64,000 nucleotides of DNA from positions 62,001-126,000 of the forward strand of contig NZ_AQGU01000028.1 of the NCBI RefSeq assembly GCF_014905615.1, read 5' to 3'. The number at the start of each line of letters is the position of its first letter. Position 1 is the first letter of the stretch. Shown here piece after piece: positions 1 through 8,461 of the stretch. This stretch comes from Pseudoalteromonas aliena SW19. Lineage in GTDB: Bacteria > Pseudomonadota > Gammaproteobacteria > Enterobacterales > Alteromonadaceae. A program made the translations under genes and the position numbers. The notes beneath the pieces are model-generated. The model worked only from the letters and a program-made list of their open reading frames with translations. It did no database searches and was not told the DNA's origin.

Positions 1-26
1 ATATTTAATACGCTTGATGAGCTCAT
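1..26 (-). CDS. 5' end of a minus-strand gene leaving the window (partial)
   Basis: A minus-strand ATG at 24-26 is preceded by AAAGGAATAACC, a good Shine-Dalgarno sequence at normal spacing. Only eight codons (MSSSSVLN) lie in the window, so the product cannot be named. The AT-rich stretch from 27 to about 175 would be its promoter region. The gene is inferred from the ribosome-binding site and start codon alone. Confidence 0.45.
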
Positions 27-175
27 GGTTATTCCTTTGATATTTATTGTTTGTATTTGTATAAACAATATAGAGCAAAAATGAGACCGAAATGTAAGTT
101 ATTGTTTTATATGGGATGGTGATTTTTTATAAAAGCTGGAATACTAATAAGTGGTTAAAATAACTAACTATTAAT

Positions 176-202
176 AAAAAGGATGCATAAAGCATCCTTT
201 TT
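176..202 (-). terminator. Intrinsic terminator after the TonB receptor gene
   Basis: GGATGC (181-186) and GCATCC (192-197) form a perfect six-base stem with a five-base loop. A-tracts and T-tracts on the two sides allow termination in either direction. It lies 25 bases past the stop of the minus-strand receptor gene. Confidence 0.85.
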
Positions 203-226
203 ATTATTCAACTTTGCTTTGTGTTT

Positions 227-2755
227 TTAAAAGCTGTAAGTGATATTACCGTATAAAAAGCGGCCATCTAAGCTGTATGGTGCATACGGTGTGTACGGGA
301 ATATTTGACTAAAGGTTGAGTAACCAATGTTGTCGATAGTCGCTTGTGGGTACTGATCGAACAAGTTATTGGCACCAACTGCAAACTTCCACTCATCATT
401 AGGGCGATAAGCAACTTCAAGATCGGTTATCCATTTAGCGTCTAGGTATTCATCGCGATCGCTGGTTGTTGAAATATCTGCAACTTCACCATAGCGTGTA
501 GCCCGTAATGTGGTTTGCCATTCGTTAAAGCTCCAAACCGCCGATAAGTTTAACTTGTTATCGGGTGTTCCTTCTTCAAAGCGGCCCACTTCACGGCGTG
601 CAAATACAACGTAGTCATCACCTAGCGAATTAAGTTGCTCTGGATTGTCATCAACGTGGGTTACTTCGGTGTCGTTAAAGTTAGCGGCTGCGTTTAAGCG
701 TACGTCGCCTAAGTTATCTAGCTCTAGCAAGTAAGTTGCAACGATATCTACACCTTGCGTACGAGAGTCAATGGCGTTAGTGAAATAGCGCACGCTTTCG
801 GTGTTTAGCTCACCCGCGTTAGCTAAAATTTCTTGCACAGCAGAGCCTGTTAAGTTTTCAGACAAAACAATACGGTCATCAATATCAATGCGATATGCAT
901 CAACGGTTAAGCTAAAATTACCTCGGGTGTATACAAAGCCAGCGGTGACGTTTACTGAATCTTCTGCGTCTAGCTTTTTAGCACCTAGTGCTTGTGCAGC
1001 TGGCGCGTCACTTGGAAACAAACCGACTTCAAATGCTTGGTTGTTTTCAAGTACAGTCGAAATTTGACGGTATGAGCTTTGTGCTAATGAGGGCGCACGA
1101 AAGCCAGTGCTTATAGCACCACGTAAAGATAAACGGTCGGTAATGCTGTAACGCGTTGCTAGTTTTGATGTAAACGTATTGCCAAAGTCGCTGTAATCTT
1201 CATAACGGCTTGCTAAAACGACATTCCACTTTTCAGTTAAGTAAGTGTCAAGCTCAACAAAGAGCGCGACATTGTGGCGGCTTTCGTCAGTGACGCTTTC
1301 TGGGCCAAAGCCAGAAAGTACTTGTGCGCCACCGGCAGCAATTGGATTGCCATTACCATCAAGAGCAGTAATGTAAGAGGCTTCTTCACCTTGTTCTATT
1401 TTGTAGCTTTCGTGGCGATATTCAGCACCTAGGGTAAAAAACACGTCGTCAGGCAGGCCTAAATTAAGCGTAGTGCTGGCATCACCATTAACAATAAATT
1501 GGTCATAAACGAGCGCGCCGTTATCAAACTCGGTAGGGCTGTTTGCGCCTAAAGAGGTGTTTAAGCTATTTACTACACCCAAAGAAAAATCGTTCCGGCC
1601 ATAGTTAGTACTGACATCCCATGTCCAGTCGCCTGACTCGCCTTGCAAGCCAAGCGCGAGTGAATAATCTTCTACGTCTGTTTCAATTTGTGGTAAAAAG
1701 CCATCAGGGTAAAGAGTTAACACGTTACGGCTGTCTTTTGCGCGACGGTAAAAGCCACCCGAATTACCTTCACGTTTTGAGTAACTACCAAATGAATAAA
1801 GGTTTAAGCCGTTATCTAAGTCGTAACCCATATTGTAAAATAAGGCGTAGTCTTCAAGGTCGGCTTTACCAAAACGGTGGTTGTAACGATCAATAGTCAA
1901 TTCACGTGGGTCTAAACTGCCATCACCAAGGCGACTATATTGCTCGCGCGGGTCAAAACCAGAGCGCTGAGTTGGGCTGTTATCACGATACTCAATTGAT
2001 ACGTTTACAAAGCCGTTATCTAATAACGAAAAGCCAGAATTGGCACTAATAGTACGAGTACTGCCATCGTTTACTTTGCGGTCATCACCAGTATTAAAAG
2101 CCAAGTCGCCGTTTGCATCTGCATACGCACTTTGAAGGTTTGCAGCCCCTGCCATTTGGGTATCGTATTGTCCGTAAGTAACACTTACACTTCCGCCTTC
2201 AGTGGCATCTTTAAGGATTATATTAATAACACCCGCAATGGCATCTGAACCATACTGTGCAGCAGCGCCGTCGCGTAAAACTTCTACACGTTTAATTGCT
2301 GATGTTGGGATCATATTTAAGTCTACAGCTGTTGAGCCACGACCTACTACGCCCCCTAAGTTTAAAAGCGCACCAGAGTGGCGACGTTTGCCATTAATAA
2401 GCACTAAGGTGTGATCAGGCGCTAAACCACGTAACACGGCTGGGCGAGCATGATCTGTACCATCAGCAATCGTTGCACTTGGGTAGTTAAAGCTAGGTAC
2501 TTGATTTGCAAGTACTTGACTGATTTCAAGTTGACCTGTGCTTGCCATATCGCCGCTTGTAATAATATCAACAGGTACTGAACTTTCGGCAATACTGCGT
2601 AAGCTACGGCGCGTTCCTGTTACTGAAATTACTTCGATATTTTCTTCTGCCTGATTATTTTGCTCTGCGGCAGCTATAGAATAAGGCGTGCTAAGTGCAG
2701 TAGTAATAGCCAAGCTAAGTGCTAATTTATTGGCAGATAAACGCTTAAAAGTCAT
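227..2755 (-). CDS. TonB-dependent outer-membrane receptor
   Basis: An 842-residue outer-membrane receptor expected to take up a substrate using energy from TonB-ExbBD. A signal peptide ends near residue 30 (SIAAAEQ). A plug domain follows, with the VISVTGTR start and the RVEVLRDGAAAQYGSDAIAG segment typical of the family. The remainder is a beta-barrel with acidic loops, ending in an aromatic strand with terminal Phe (ITYSF). The start is supported by AAGGAACATTA just before the ATG at 2755. A terminator at 2985-3016 separates it from the upstream DUF4198 gene, so it probably has its own promoter. No Fur box or riboswitch was found upstream. The substrate cannot be told from sequence; the neighbouring Fur-controlled genes make iron a possibility only. 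Confidence 0.93.
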   Translation of the reverse strand: MTFKRLSANKLALSLAITTALSTPYSIAAAEQNNQAEENIEVISVTGTRRSLRSIAESSVPVDIITSGDMASTGQLEISQVLANQVPSFNYPSATIADGTDHARPAVLRGLAPDHTLVLINGKRRHSGALLNLGGVVGRGSTAVDLNMIPTSAIKRVEVLRDGAAAQYGSDAIAGVINIILKDATEGGSVSVTYGQYDTQMAGAANLQSAYADANGDLAFNTGDDRKVNDGSTRTISANSGFSLLDNGFVNVSIEYRDNSPTQRSGFDPREQYSRLGDGSLDPRELTIDRYNHRFGKADLEDYALFYNMGYDLDNGLNLYSFGSYSKREGNSGGFYRRAKDSRNVLTLYPDGFLPQIETDVEDYSLALGLQGESGDWTWDVSTNYGRNDFSLGVVNSLNTSLGANSPTEFDNGALVYDQFIVNGDASTTLNLGLPDDVFFTLGAEYRHESYKIEQGEEASYITALDGNGNPIAAGGAQVLSGFGPESVTDESRHNVALFVELDTYLTEKWNVVLASRYEDYSDFGNTFTSKLATRYSITDRLSLRGAISTGFRAPSLAQSSYRQISTVLENNQAFEVGLFPSDAPAAQALGAKKLDAEDSVNVTAGFVYTRGNFSLTVDAYRIDIDDRIVLSENLTGSAVQEILANAGELNTESVRYFTNAIDSRTQGVDIVATYLLELDNLGDVRLNAAANFNDTEVTHVDDNPEQLNSLGDDYVVFARREVGRFEEGTPDNKLNLSAVWSFNEWQTTLRATRYGEVADISTTSDRDEYLDAKWITDLEVAYRPNDEWKFAVGANNLFDQYPQATIDNIGYSTFSQIFPYTPYAPYSLDGRFLYGNITYSF

Positions 2756-2984
2756 TAATGTTCCTTAAGAACGTCGTTGTTTTGGTGAGTTTGAAAAGGA
2801 GCGAATCATATAGAAGCGCTCAACTACGTGCAAAGATAAAAACCATCTATGTTATTCACGTTTTTAATAAGTAAGGCCACTGTTTACGTACGTTACAGAC
2901 GATTAGATCGTTACTGTTGTAATCTTGTGGCGAATGGAGGCGAAATCAATAAAACTAATAGAAATTGAGAATAAAAAACGCAGG

Positions 2985-3016
2985 GCAATAAAAAGCCAAG
3001 TTAAAAAACTTGGCTT
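2985..3016 (-). terminator. Intrinsic terminator after the DUF4198 gene
   Basis: AAGCCAAGTT (2993-3002) pairs perfectly with AACTTGGCTT (3007-3016) across a four-base loop. On the minus strand the stem is followed by TTTTTATT. It closes the PepSY/DUF2271/DUF4198 transcription unit. Confidence 0.9.
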
Positions 3017-3022
3017 AAAAAA

Positions 3023-3868
3023 TTACTCTGGAGCTACTTCAAGCGTTGTAAATAAGGCATAACGACCTGAGTCTACACCTTCTTCATTTACGGTAACCTT
3101 GTTAGAGGTTTCGATTAGGTATAGGCCTGGCTCTTTCCACGTAATTGTAAACATACCGTCTTTATCGGTCGTTACTTTTACTTCGCCACGGTCGTTACGG
3201 TAGCGTGTGTCGCCTTTTAAAATACTTACTTCAATGCCTTCACCGGCAGATTTACCATCTTGTAGTAACTGAAAACGTGCTTGCTCACCGACAAATAAAT
3301 CGTTTGGATGGGTAGGGCCGCTTAGCTCTAAACCTAAACCTAGTTGAGCTGGCTTAGAAGTACCGTTGTGGCTTACAAATGTATCTACCGTCGAGATTGA
3401 TTTAACCGTTGTTATGTCGGTAGCATCTTTTGGTAAGTTGGCATCTGCTTTTTTAGCAAATACACGGTGGCGCTTACCTGCGGCATCTTTATAAAAGGTC
3501 ATTAGCGTTGGTTTTTGCGTCATCGCAATGTGGTAAGTACCCTGTTCAGTTAAGCTAATTGCGGCTGAGCTTTTACGTTTTAAGTAATAAGCACGGATTG
3601 TGTCGGTGACAGGCTCACCGTTTGGCATAAGTGCCATTAGTAATGTATCGTCCCATTGAGCGCCTTTTTCTTTTGGCTTAAATGCTTTATCGGGTGCAAA
3701 AATTTCGTTTGAAACACTTGCATCAATCATCACATAATGCGCTTTATCGCCAGAAAGTGAAGTGTGTGAAGGTAGCAACCAGCGCGCGTGTGCATTTGCT
3801 GACGTTGACACTAAAGCAGATAGGCTCAATGCGCCGATTAATGCAGTTTTTAATAAATTAATTTTCAT
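3023..3868 (-). CDS. DUF4198-family periplasmic protein
   Basis: A 281-residue exported protein with a signal peptide ending around residue 26 (STSANAHA). The mature start AHARWLLPSH is typical of DUF4198 proteins. The C-terminal third (about 185-275) reads as an Ig-like carrier or adhesion-type fold. Family members usually sit beside TonB receptors or metal-transport genes, and a role in metal handling has been proposed but not shown. It is the third gene of a run that starts at 5079 under a Fur box; the gap to the DUF2271 gene is 69 bases, part of which is a repeat fragment. An iron-linked role is inferred from regulation and neighbours only. Confidence 0.8.
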   Translation of the reverse strand: MKINLLKTALIGALSLSALVSTSANAHARWLLPSHTSLSGDKAHYVMIDASVSNEIFAPDKAFKPKEKGAQWDDTLLMALMPNGEPVTDTIRAYYLKRKSSAAISLTEQGTYHIAMTQKPTLMTFYKDAAGKRHRVFAKKADANLPKDATDITTVKSISTVDTFVSHNGTSKPAQLGLGLELSGPTHPNDLFVGEQARFQLLQDGKSAGEGIEVSILKGDTRYRNDRGEVKVTTDKDGMFTITWKEPGLYLIETSNKVTVNEEGVDSGRYALFTTLEVAPE

Positions 3869-3899
3869 TATTTTTCCTTTGCTTAAATTCGAGTAATAA

Positions 3900-3940
3900 A
3901 TAGCTGCTCGAGATAGATTTATTATCCTGAGTTCAGGTTA
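3900..3940. repeat. Terminal fragment of dispersed repeat family D
   Basis: About 40 bases match one end of the 198-base repeat at 45988-46185, allowing for orientation: GCTGCTCGAGATAGATT, a spacer, then GAGTTCAGGTTA. The final TTA (3938-3940) is the stop codon of the DUF2271 gene read on the minus strand, so the repeat reaches into the coding sequence. Confidence 0.75.
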
Positions 3941-4447
3941 CTTAGTGCTTACAGTGACGAAGCTTTTTGAAAACTCGTTTTTACCGTCAATAGTGAGCGT
4001 TCCTGATTGAGTTAAATCGAGCTCAACACGGGTGTAATCTCTGCCGCCTTCTTCGCGTACAACTTCAATATTTAGTAAGTATTTACCTGGTTTTACGGTG
4101 TTACCGTCCAAATCATTACCTTGCCAATTAATGGTATAAGTACCAGCTCGTTTGGTTGCGCCGCTAATGCCGTCAAAGTTGATGTTACTTTTACCAGCTT
4201 TGCGCCACCACTGGCGTAAGTCTTTAAACCATTCTGCTTTTTGCACCCAAAGAGCGAGCGTAGTAACGTGCTTGCGCTCTGGTGTTTCTAGCCAAACAGC
4301 AACGTATGGACGGTGATACGGTTGTACTTCTAAGTCGGGAAGTGTTAATTCAATCTCGAGTTGTGGTGTTTGCGCATGCACAGTCGTTTGAAAAAGCGCA
4401 GCTACTAGCAGTAATGCGGCGCTTATAAATAATTTAAATTTAACCAT
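3938..4447 (-). CDS. DUF2271 periplasmic protein
   Basis: A 169-residue protein with a signal peptide (about 1-25, ending TTVHA) and a DUF2271 domain covering the rest. Visible family hallmarks are RPYVAVWLE near residue 47, a WW motif near 80, DGISGATKRAGTYTINW in the middle and KPGKYLLNIEVVREEGGRDY towards the end. DUF2271 proteins are predicted periplasmic and have no established function; they recur next to PepSY-TM genes and TonB receptors. Its ATG overlaps the stop of the PepSY-TM gene by one base, which indicates translational coupling. Its stop codon is supplied by a repeat fragment, so the extreme C-terminus may differ from relatives. Confidence 0.85.
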   Translation of the reverse strand: MVKFKLFISAALLLVAALFQTTVHAQTPQLEIELTLPDLEVQPYHRPYVAVWLETPERKHVTTLALWVQKAEWFKDLRQWWRKAGKSNINFDGISGATKRAGTYTINWQGNDLDGNTVKPGKYLLNIEVVREEGGRDYTRVELDLTQSGTLTIDGKNEFSKSFVTVSTK

Positions 4448-5079
4448 TAAGACATTCCTTTAATTTGTGGTACCCAGCATAAATAAATAACCAAAGGCGT
4501 TGCGATGCCTAAAACGGTTATCCATATTCCAGCTAAGCGTTTTTTTCTGTTTTGAAATAAAATAATCATGCCGGTGATAGCAAACAGAATCATTAGTACA
4601 GCTGATATATCAATAACCCAGCTCCATACTTCACCGCTATGGCGGCCTTTATGTAAGTCGCCAATAAGGCTTAAAAAGCCACCTGTTTGGTAATCAAGGT
4701 TTAGTTCACCAGTTGTAAAGTCTAATTCTGCGTAGGCAAACCCAGCAGGTAATGGGTAGTCGAGCATGACAAGTGCATCTTCTTTTTCCCATTCAATACT
4801 TTTTACTTTTGTAAGTGCATATTGCTCGGCTAAGTAGGCTTCTATTTCTGGGTAAATCGTTGGCAGCGTATCTAGTTGTGCATTTGCTTTATTAACTAGA
4901 GCTGCAGGGATCATTGCCGTTACTTGGCCGTTATTTTTATCGCCTTTAAGCCAATCAACATGGTTGAGCACAATGCCGCTAACGCAAAATAAAATAAGCA
5001 AAAAAAATAAAGCTGTAGAAATATAAATATGCAGTGCGCGGCTTGTGCTATATAAAGCCCGCTTATTAATAAACGCCAT
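4447..5079 (-). CDS. PepSY-associated transmembrane protein, first gene of a Fur-box operon
   Basis: A 210-residue inner-membrane protein. One helix lies near residues 16-40, followed by an external loop with a PepSY-like section (about 55-140) and the family segment GDLHKGRHSGEVWSWVIDISA (about 142-162). Two further helices follow (about 156-175 and 185-205). PepSY-TM proteins are often linked to periplasmic or inner-membrane steps of iron-siderophore use, including ferric reductases, but this one is not assigned to a reaction. A strong Fur-box match lies 31-49 bases upstream, and DUF2271 and DUF4198 genes follow directly, so iron repression of the whole run is likely. Confidence 0.85.
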   Translation of the reverse strand: MAFINKRALYSTSRALHIYISTALFFLLILFCVSGIVLNHVDWLKGDKNNGQVTAMIPAALVNKANAQLDTLPTIYPEIEAYLAEQYALTKVKSIEWEKEDALVMLDYPLPAGFAYAELDFTTGELNLDYQTGGFLSLIGDLHKGRHSGEVWSWVIDISAVLMILFAITGMIILFQNRKKRLAGIWITVLGIATPLVIYLCWVPQIKGMS

Positions 5080-5109
5080 AAATCTTTAATATTATAAAAT
5101 TTCCAACAT

Positions 5110-5128
5110 GATAATGATTTGCATTACC
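5110..5128 (-). promoter_or_regulatory. Fur box upstream of the PepSY-TM/DUF2271/DUF4198 operon
   Basis: GATAATGATTTGCATTACC agrees with the 19-base Fur consensus at 15 of 19 positions, including the first nine in a row. It lies 31 bases upstream of the PepSY-TM start codon, a usual operator position. Confidence 0.8.
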
Positions 5129-5195
5129 TATTACAAATTTACTTACCAAACTTTACATTAGATTTTACAAGTGGAGGGTATTGGTAGGTATGCGT

Positions 5196-5591
5196 TTAGT
5201 ACTTAGGTGGGGTAGAAGGTCTTAAAATAAGATAAATCATTACCGATATTTCTATTACTGCAACGAGGTAAATAATCCAAATAGGGGCGGCTGAGTACAG
5301 TAAAAATATAAAGCCAATTAACATTCCGATCGCGGCATAACATTTGGCTTTAACGGGAACCACTTTGTGAGCTTGCCACTGTTGTAGGGTTTCACCGTAG
5401 CGAGGATGGTTTAATAGCCAGTGTTCAAGCGCAGGCGATGAGCGAGTAAAGCAAGTAAGCGCTAAAATGAAGAATATAGTTGTGGGCATCACAGGTAAAA
5501 AAACACCTATAATCCCAAGTGCGACAAGCATTAATCCAAGCGCTTTTAGCCATAGATTTTTATAACAAATAAAGACGGCTCTTATATTCAC
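5196..5591 (-). CDS. DUF454 (YbaN-like) inner-membrane protein
   Basis: A 131-residue membrane protein of the DUF454/YbaN family. The diagnostic block GVFLPVMPTTIFFILALTCF is followed by TRSSPALEHWLL and RYGETLQQWQ, aligning residue by residue with E. coli YbaN from memory. Helices are predicted near 15-45 and as a pair near 85-125. The function of the family is unknown. The reading frame opens with GTG at 5591 without a clear ribosome-binding site, so the start could lie elsewhere; the GTG gives a length close to the family norm. It stands alone, with the Fur-box operon downstream and a repeat (5658-5726) upstream. Confidence 0.85.
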   Translation of the reverse strand: MNIRAVFICYKNLWLKALGLMLVALGIIGVFLPVMPTTIFFILALTCFTRSSPALEHWLLNHPRYGETLQQWQAHKVVPVKAKCYAAIGMLIGFIFLLYSAAPIWIIYLVAVIEISVMIYLILRPSTPPKY

Positions 5592-5657
5592 TTATACTCA
5601 TTTTACTTAACTGCGGATACATTAAATTGTAGGCTAATTAAAACGTAATTCGAAGGG

Positions 5658-5726
5658 TAATGCCAATTTTATTAAAAACACGCCCTAGCGTATTAAATAA
5701 CTCACTAACTTAATGCAATTGGTATA
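5658..5726. repeat. Family F repeat, internally deleted copy (F2)
   Basis: Both ends match the 165-base copy at 11446-11610 (GCCAATTTTATTAAAAACA at one side, TTAATGCAATT at the other). The middle is missing. The junction is at TCACTAAC, a motif that occurs at both edges of the missing segment in the full copy, as expected for deletion between short direct repeats. Confidence 0.75.
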
Positions 5727-5742
5727 AATAATAATGGGCAAT

Positions 5743-5771
5743 AAAAAGGGTAAACTAGGTTTACCCTTTTT
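5743..5771 (-). terminator. Intrinsic terminator after the porin gene
   Basis: AAAAAGGGTAAAC (5743-5755) pairs perfectly with GTTTACCCTTTTT (5759-5771) across a three-base loop. T-runs are present in both directions. It lies 25 bases past the porin stop. The following 5773-5795 resembles the end of repeat family D. Confidence 0.9.
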
Positions 5772-5796
5772 ATTATTTATCTGAGGCTCAGGTTAC

Positions 5797-7113
5797 TTAG
5801 AAATAATAACCTAAGTTAATATTGAAGCGACGTTCTGTGTCGCCATCCCCGATCATTGTTCCGCCAATAAATGGCTGATTACGTGCTTGAACATAATCAA
5901 AGTATGTAAAAAAGGCACCAGCGGATACACTTACACCAGTTATATTCATCCATGTATCTGCGCTATCGTCTGACTTGTCGTAGATGGTGCTGTAGTCGTT
6001 ATAAAATTGTAGAGCACTTATAGGCCCCCATTCTACCGAGTAGTTGTAGGCAACGTTAACACTAGACATAGTCGCTTTACTTGCAACTGTATCGAAGTAA
6101 GCATAGGCCGCAACTGAAATACGATCGCTTTGGTCATCCAAATCATAGTCATATTCACCATGCTGTAGTTGAATATTCCAATTATTAATTTGGCTATCAA
6201 GATGCATTGCCCATGCACCATAACTACCAGCACGGTCTACACCGTCATGTAAGCCACCACTGAGTAATGAAATGCCAAGATCTGTTGTTATGTTTTTACT
6301 GTGCTCAATTTGATATGTTGCACGGCCAGCAAAGGTATTGTACTCACCAAGCTCATTAGCGGGTTCTGCGTAAGTTCCTTCGCTTGCGCTGCGACTACCT
6401 ACAATGTCATAAGAATAACGATGGCTTTTATCTGATGCTGAGCCGTCAACACCGCCTAGCTCGTCGTTTTTGAAAAAGCCTAAATCTAGCTTCCAATTAT
6501 TTTTAAGCTTACGTTTTACTACAACACCTAAATCAAAGTCGTCTTCTAGGCCGATGTAATAGTTACTGCTGAAAAAATAGTTATGAGAATTATAAGGGCC
6601 GTTACCAAATGGAACTTGCGTAATACCTGCTTGTGCTTCCCAGTCATCTGCAAACTCATAGCCTAAGTAAGCATATTTAACGACAGTCATATAATCAAAA
6701 AAGCGGATTTCACCATTAACTGAAATATCGTTAATTTTCCCGGATACATTTAAGCGGAAAATATCAAAATCAAAATCGCCATTACGATCTTCATTGTCTT
6801 CATCGTATGAAGTTACACTATAGTTGGCACGAATAGCTCCACCAATTTTAATGCCTTCGTCTTTTTTCTCGGTTTTTGCTACTGCAAGCGTTGTGGTGTC
6901 GGCTTTTTTACTGATCTCAGCAACCTGTTGCTCATGTTTTTTATTAATTATCTGCTGCTTTGATTTTTCTTCAATTAACTGATTTTCAAGCAACTGCATT
7001 TGTTGTTTTAATTGCTTTAGTTGATTTTGAAGTGTGTCGAGATCTGCTGCATAAGAAGTGCTTGTTAAGCCACTTAACACAAGTGCTAGTGTTAATTTTG
7101 AGAGTTTAGTCAT
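5797..7113 (-). CDS. Outer-membrane porin with periplasmic coiled coil
   Basis: A 438-residue porin. The signal peptide ends near residue 22 (STSYAAD). A Gln/Leu-rich coiled coil follows (about 25-70, with LKQLKQQMQLLENQL), and then a beta-barrel ending in the aromatic strand NINLGYYF with terminal Phe. The layout of coiled coil then barrel resembles DcaP-like and phosphate-selective (OprO/OprP-type) porins, where the coiled coil joins the trimer. The barrel is rich in Asp and Tyr; the substrate cannot be read from sequence. It is a single-gene unit closed by its own terminator. The MarR gene upstream on the same strand is separated by 184 bases containing a short attaaaaa tandem repeat (about 7163-7185). 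Confidence 0.85.
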   Translation of the reverse strand: MTKLSKLTLALVLSGLTSTSYAADLDTLQNQLKQLKQQMQLLENQLIEEKSKQQIINKKHEQQVAEISKKADTTTLAVAKTEKKDEGIKIGGAIRANYSVTSYDEDNEDRNGDFDFDIFRLNVSGKINDISVNGEIRFFDYMTVVKYAYLGYEFADDWEAQAGITQVPFGNGPYNSHNYFFSSNYYIGLEDDFDLGVVVKRKLKNNWKLDLGFFKNDELGGVDGSASDKSHRYSYDIVGSRSASEGTYAEPANELGEYNTFAGRATYQIEHSKNITTDLGISLLSGGLHDGVDRAGSYGAWAMHLDSQINNWNIQLQHGEYDYDLDDQSDRISVAAYAYFDTVASKATMSSVNVAYNYSVEWGPISALQFYNDYSTIYDKSDDSADTWMNITGVSVSAGAFFTYFDYVQARNQPFIGGTMIGDGDTERRFNINLGYYF

Positions 7114-7231
7114 AATAGCTGCCCAGGTGTTGGTTAATACTAATCTGCATAAGTGTTTGAATAAATTAAAAAATTAAAAAATTAAATCATCCCTGTAATT
7201 AAGCTGGTTGGTATAAAAAATAAAAAGTTCA

Positions 7232-7249
7232 AGGCGTACAAAAACGCCT
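7232..7249 (-). terminator. Weak terminator-like hairpin after the marR-type gene
   Basis: AGGCGT (7232-7237) and ACGCCT (7244-7249) pair across six bases. On the minus strand GAACTTTTTATTTTTT follows. The stem is short, so confidence is modest. Confidence 0.4.
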
Positions 7250-7297
7250 CACGGTTAAAATAGGTACTCACTTTATTCAGTTTTTATTTTTTATTGT

Positions 7298-7780
7298 TTA
7301 TTCTTTTGGGGCTTGAGTAAGTGCACCTACTTCTAGTAGGGGAGATGCATCTAGTTTATCTGCATCCATCATTGCCGCTACACGCTGCATTGATGAGAGT
7401 AAAAGACTCTGTTCCCATTCAGCAAGTGCAGAAAACTTTTCAATAAAGTGTTCTTGTAATGGCTGAGGTGCTTTTTCAAGTAACTCTTTTCCCTTTTCGG
7501 TGAGGTATAAGCTCACTCGTCGTTTATCCATTTGACTGCGTACGCGTGTTACTAAATCTCTACTTTCGATTCTATCGAGAATATTGGTGACGGTTGCTGG
7601 GCTTAAATTTACATTTTTAGCAATTCGGCTAGCTGTTATGCCATCTGTTTGAGAAACTTCTTGCATTATAAGAAGTTGTGGCCCAGTTAAGCCTGCTGTT
7701 TTGTTAAGTTGCTTAGAATGCAGATCAATTGCACGGATCACTTTACGTAAAGAAACTAATAACTCGTTATATTTTTTCAT
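7298..7780 (-). CDS. MarR-family transcriptional regulator
   Basis: A 160-residue regulator with the MarR winged-helix core: LTGPQLLIMQEVSQ, then TASRIAKNVNLSPATVTNILDRIESRDLV (recognition helix about 60-80), then a wing with RVRSQMDKRRVSLYLTEKG. Such proteins act as dimers and usually repress a divergent or neighbouring gene until a small ligand binds. The divergent mutarotase gene is 681 bases away with a mobile repeat between them, so the target is uncertain; autoregulation or control of the downstream porin is equally possible. The C-terminal tail after residue 145 is unremarkable. Confidence 0.9.
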   Translation of the reverse strand: MKKYNELLVSLRKVIRAIDLHSKQLNKTAGLTGPQLLIMQEVSQTDGITASRIAKNVNLSPATVTNILDRIESRDLVTRVRSQMDKRRVSLYLTEKGKELLEKAPQPLQEHFIEKFSALAEWEQSLLLSSMQRVAAMMDADKLDASPLLEVGALTQAPKE

Positions 7781-7959
7781 TTGCTTGTCTCGTCGAAAGA
7801 GCAGTGGTTTACCGTAATCGCGAAATGTTACACATCAAATAAATTGAATTCAAATTATATATTGTATTAAAGCTCTATTTTATTGGTTTTTATTTGTTTG
7901 AGCTGTAATTAAAATTAACGTAACTTATTTGCATATAATTAAAATTTTTAACAATCTGT

Positions 7960-8227
7960 TAGGGCGTGTTGACCTTTCGTGATTAATTTTTCAGCAGACT
8001 GTTTGGTATTTAGGCAAGGCAGAGCCTATGTAGTGTGGTTGTTCCCCATAAATAGGCGATAACGCAGCATAAATGCCAAACATGCGCTGCCCTTTGGGTT
8101 CTTTCTAGGGGCAATTAACTCTTTGTTGCTCGGTTTTTACTTAGCCCACTAGGTTACAAACCTCGCGCCGCGATTAAATCGCCCCTAGATTGAACAAATT
8201 TCAATCCACAAAGGTCAACACGCCCTA
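7960..8227. repeat. MITE-like repeat, copy A (268 bp)
   Basis: The element is bounded by an 18-base perfect terminal inverted repeat: TAGGGCGTGTTGACCTTT at 7960-7977 and its complement at 8210-8227. The interior matches the element at 42593-42862 in inverse orientation, including CTAGGGGC stems and the CAAGGCAGAGCC segment. There is no open reading frame for a transposase. It fills much of the 681-base gap between the marR-type gene and the mutarotase gene. I see no gene in the rest of that gap. Confidence 0.85.
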
Positions 8228-8461
8228 GCTAATATTTGCGCACACTACGTACGTTAGTATTTATTCGCAAGTTTTAATGGTTAGACTTTAGTATCATATA
8301 ATAGCCCGCACGAAGCTGAAGTATTCGACAGTAATGAATAAAGTAATCGTTATGGCATTTAGTATAATCAATAATTGACTTACGTAGCTTATACTTTAAG
8401 TATACTTTATTGTGTATACCAGCATTAAAAATCTTTAGTTTCAGTATTATAGGGCAAAGGC

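Noticed and set aside
2756..2984. Fur box or cobalamin riboswitch upstream of the first TonB receptor
   Set aside because: Neither a GATAAT-type palindrome nor a B12-box-like sequence was seen on reading both strands.
7163..7185. attaaaaa tandem repeat as a phase-variation tract
   Set aside because: Only about 2.5 units, outside coding sequence, and not clearly within a promoter.
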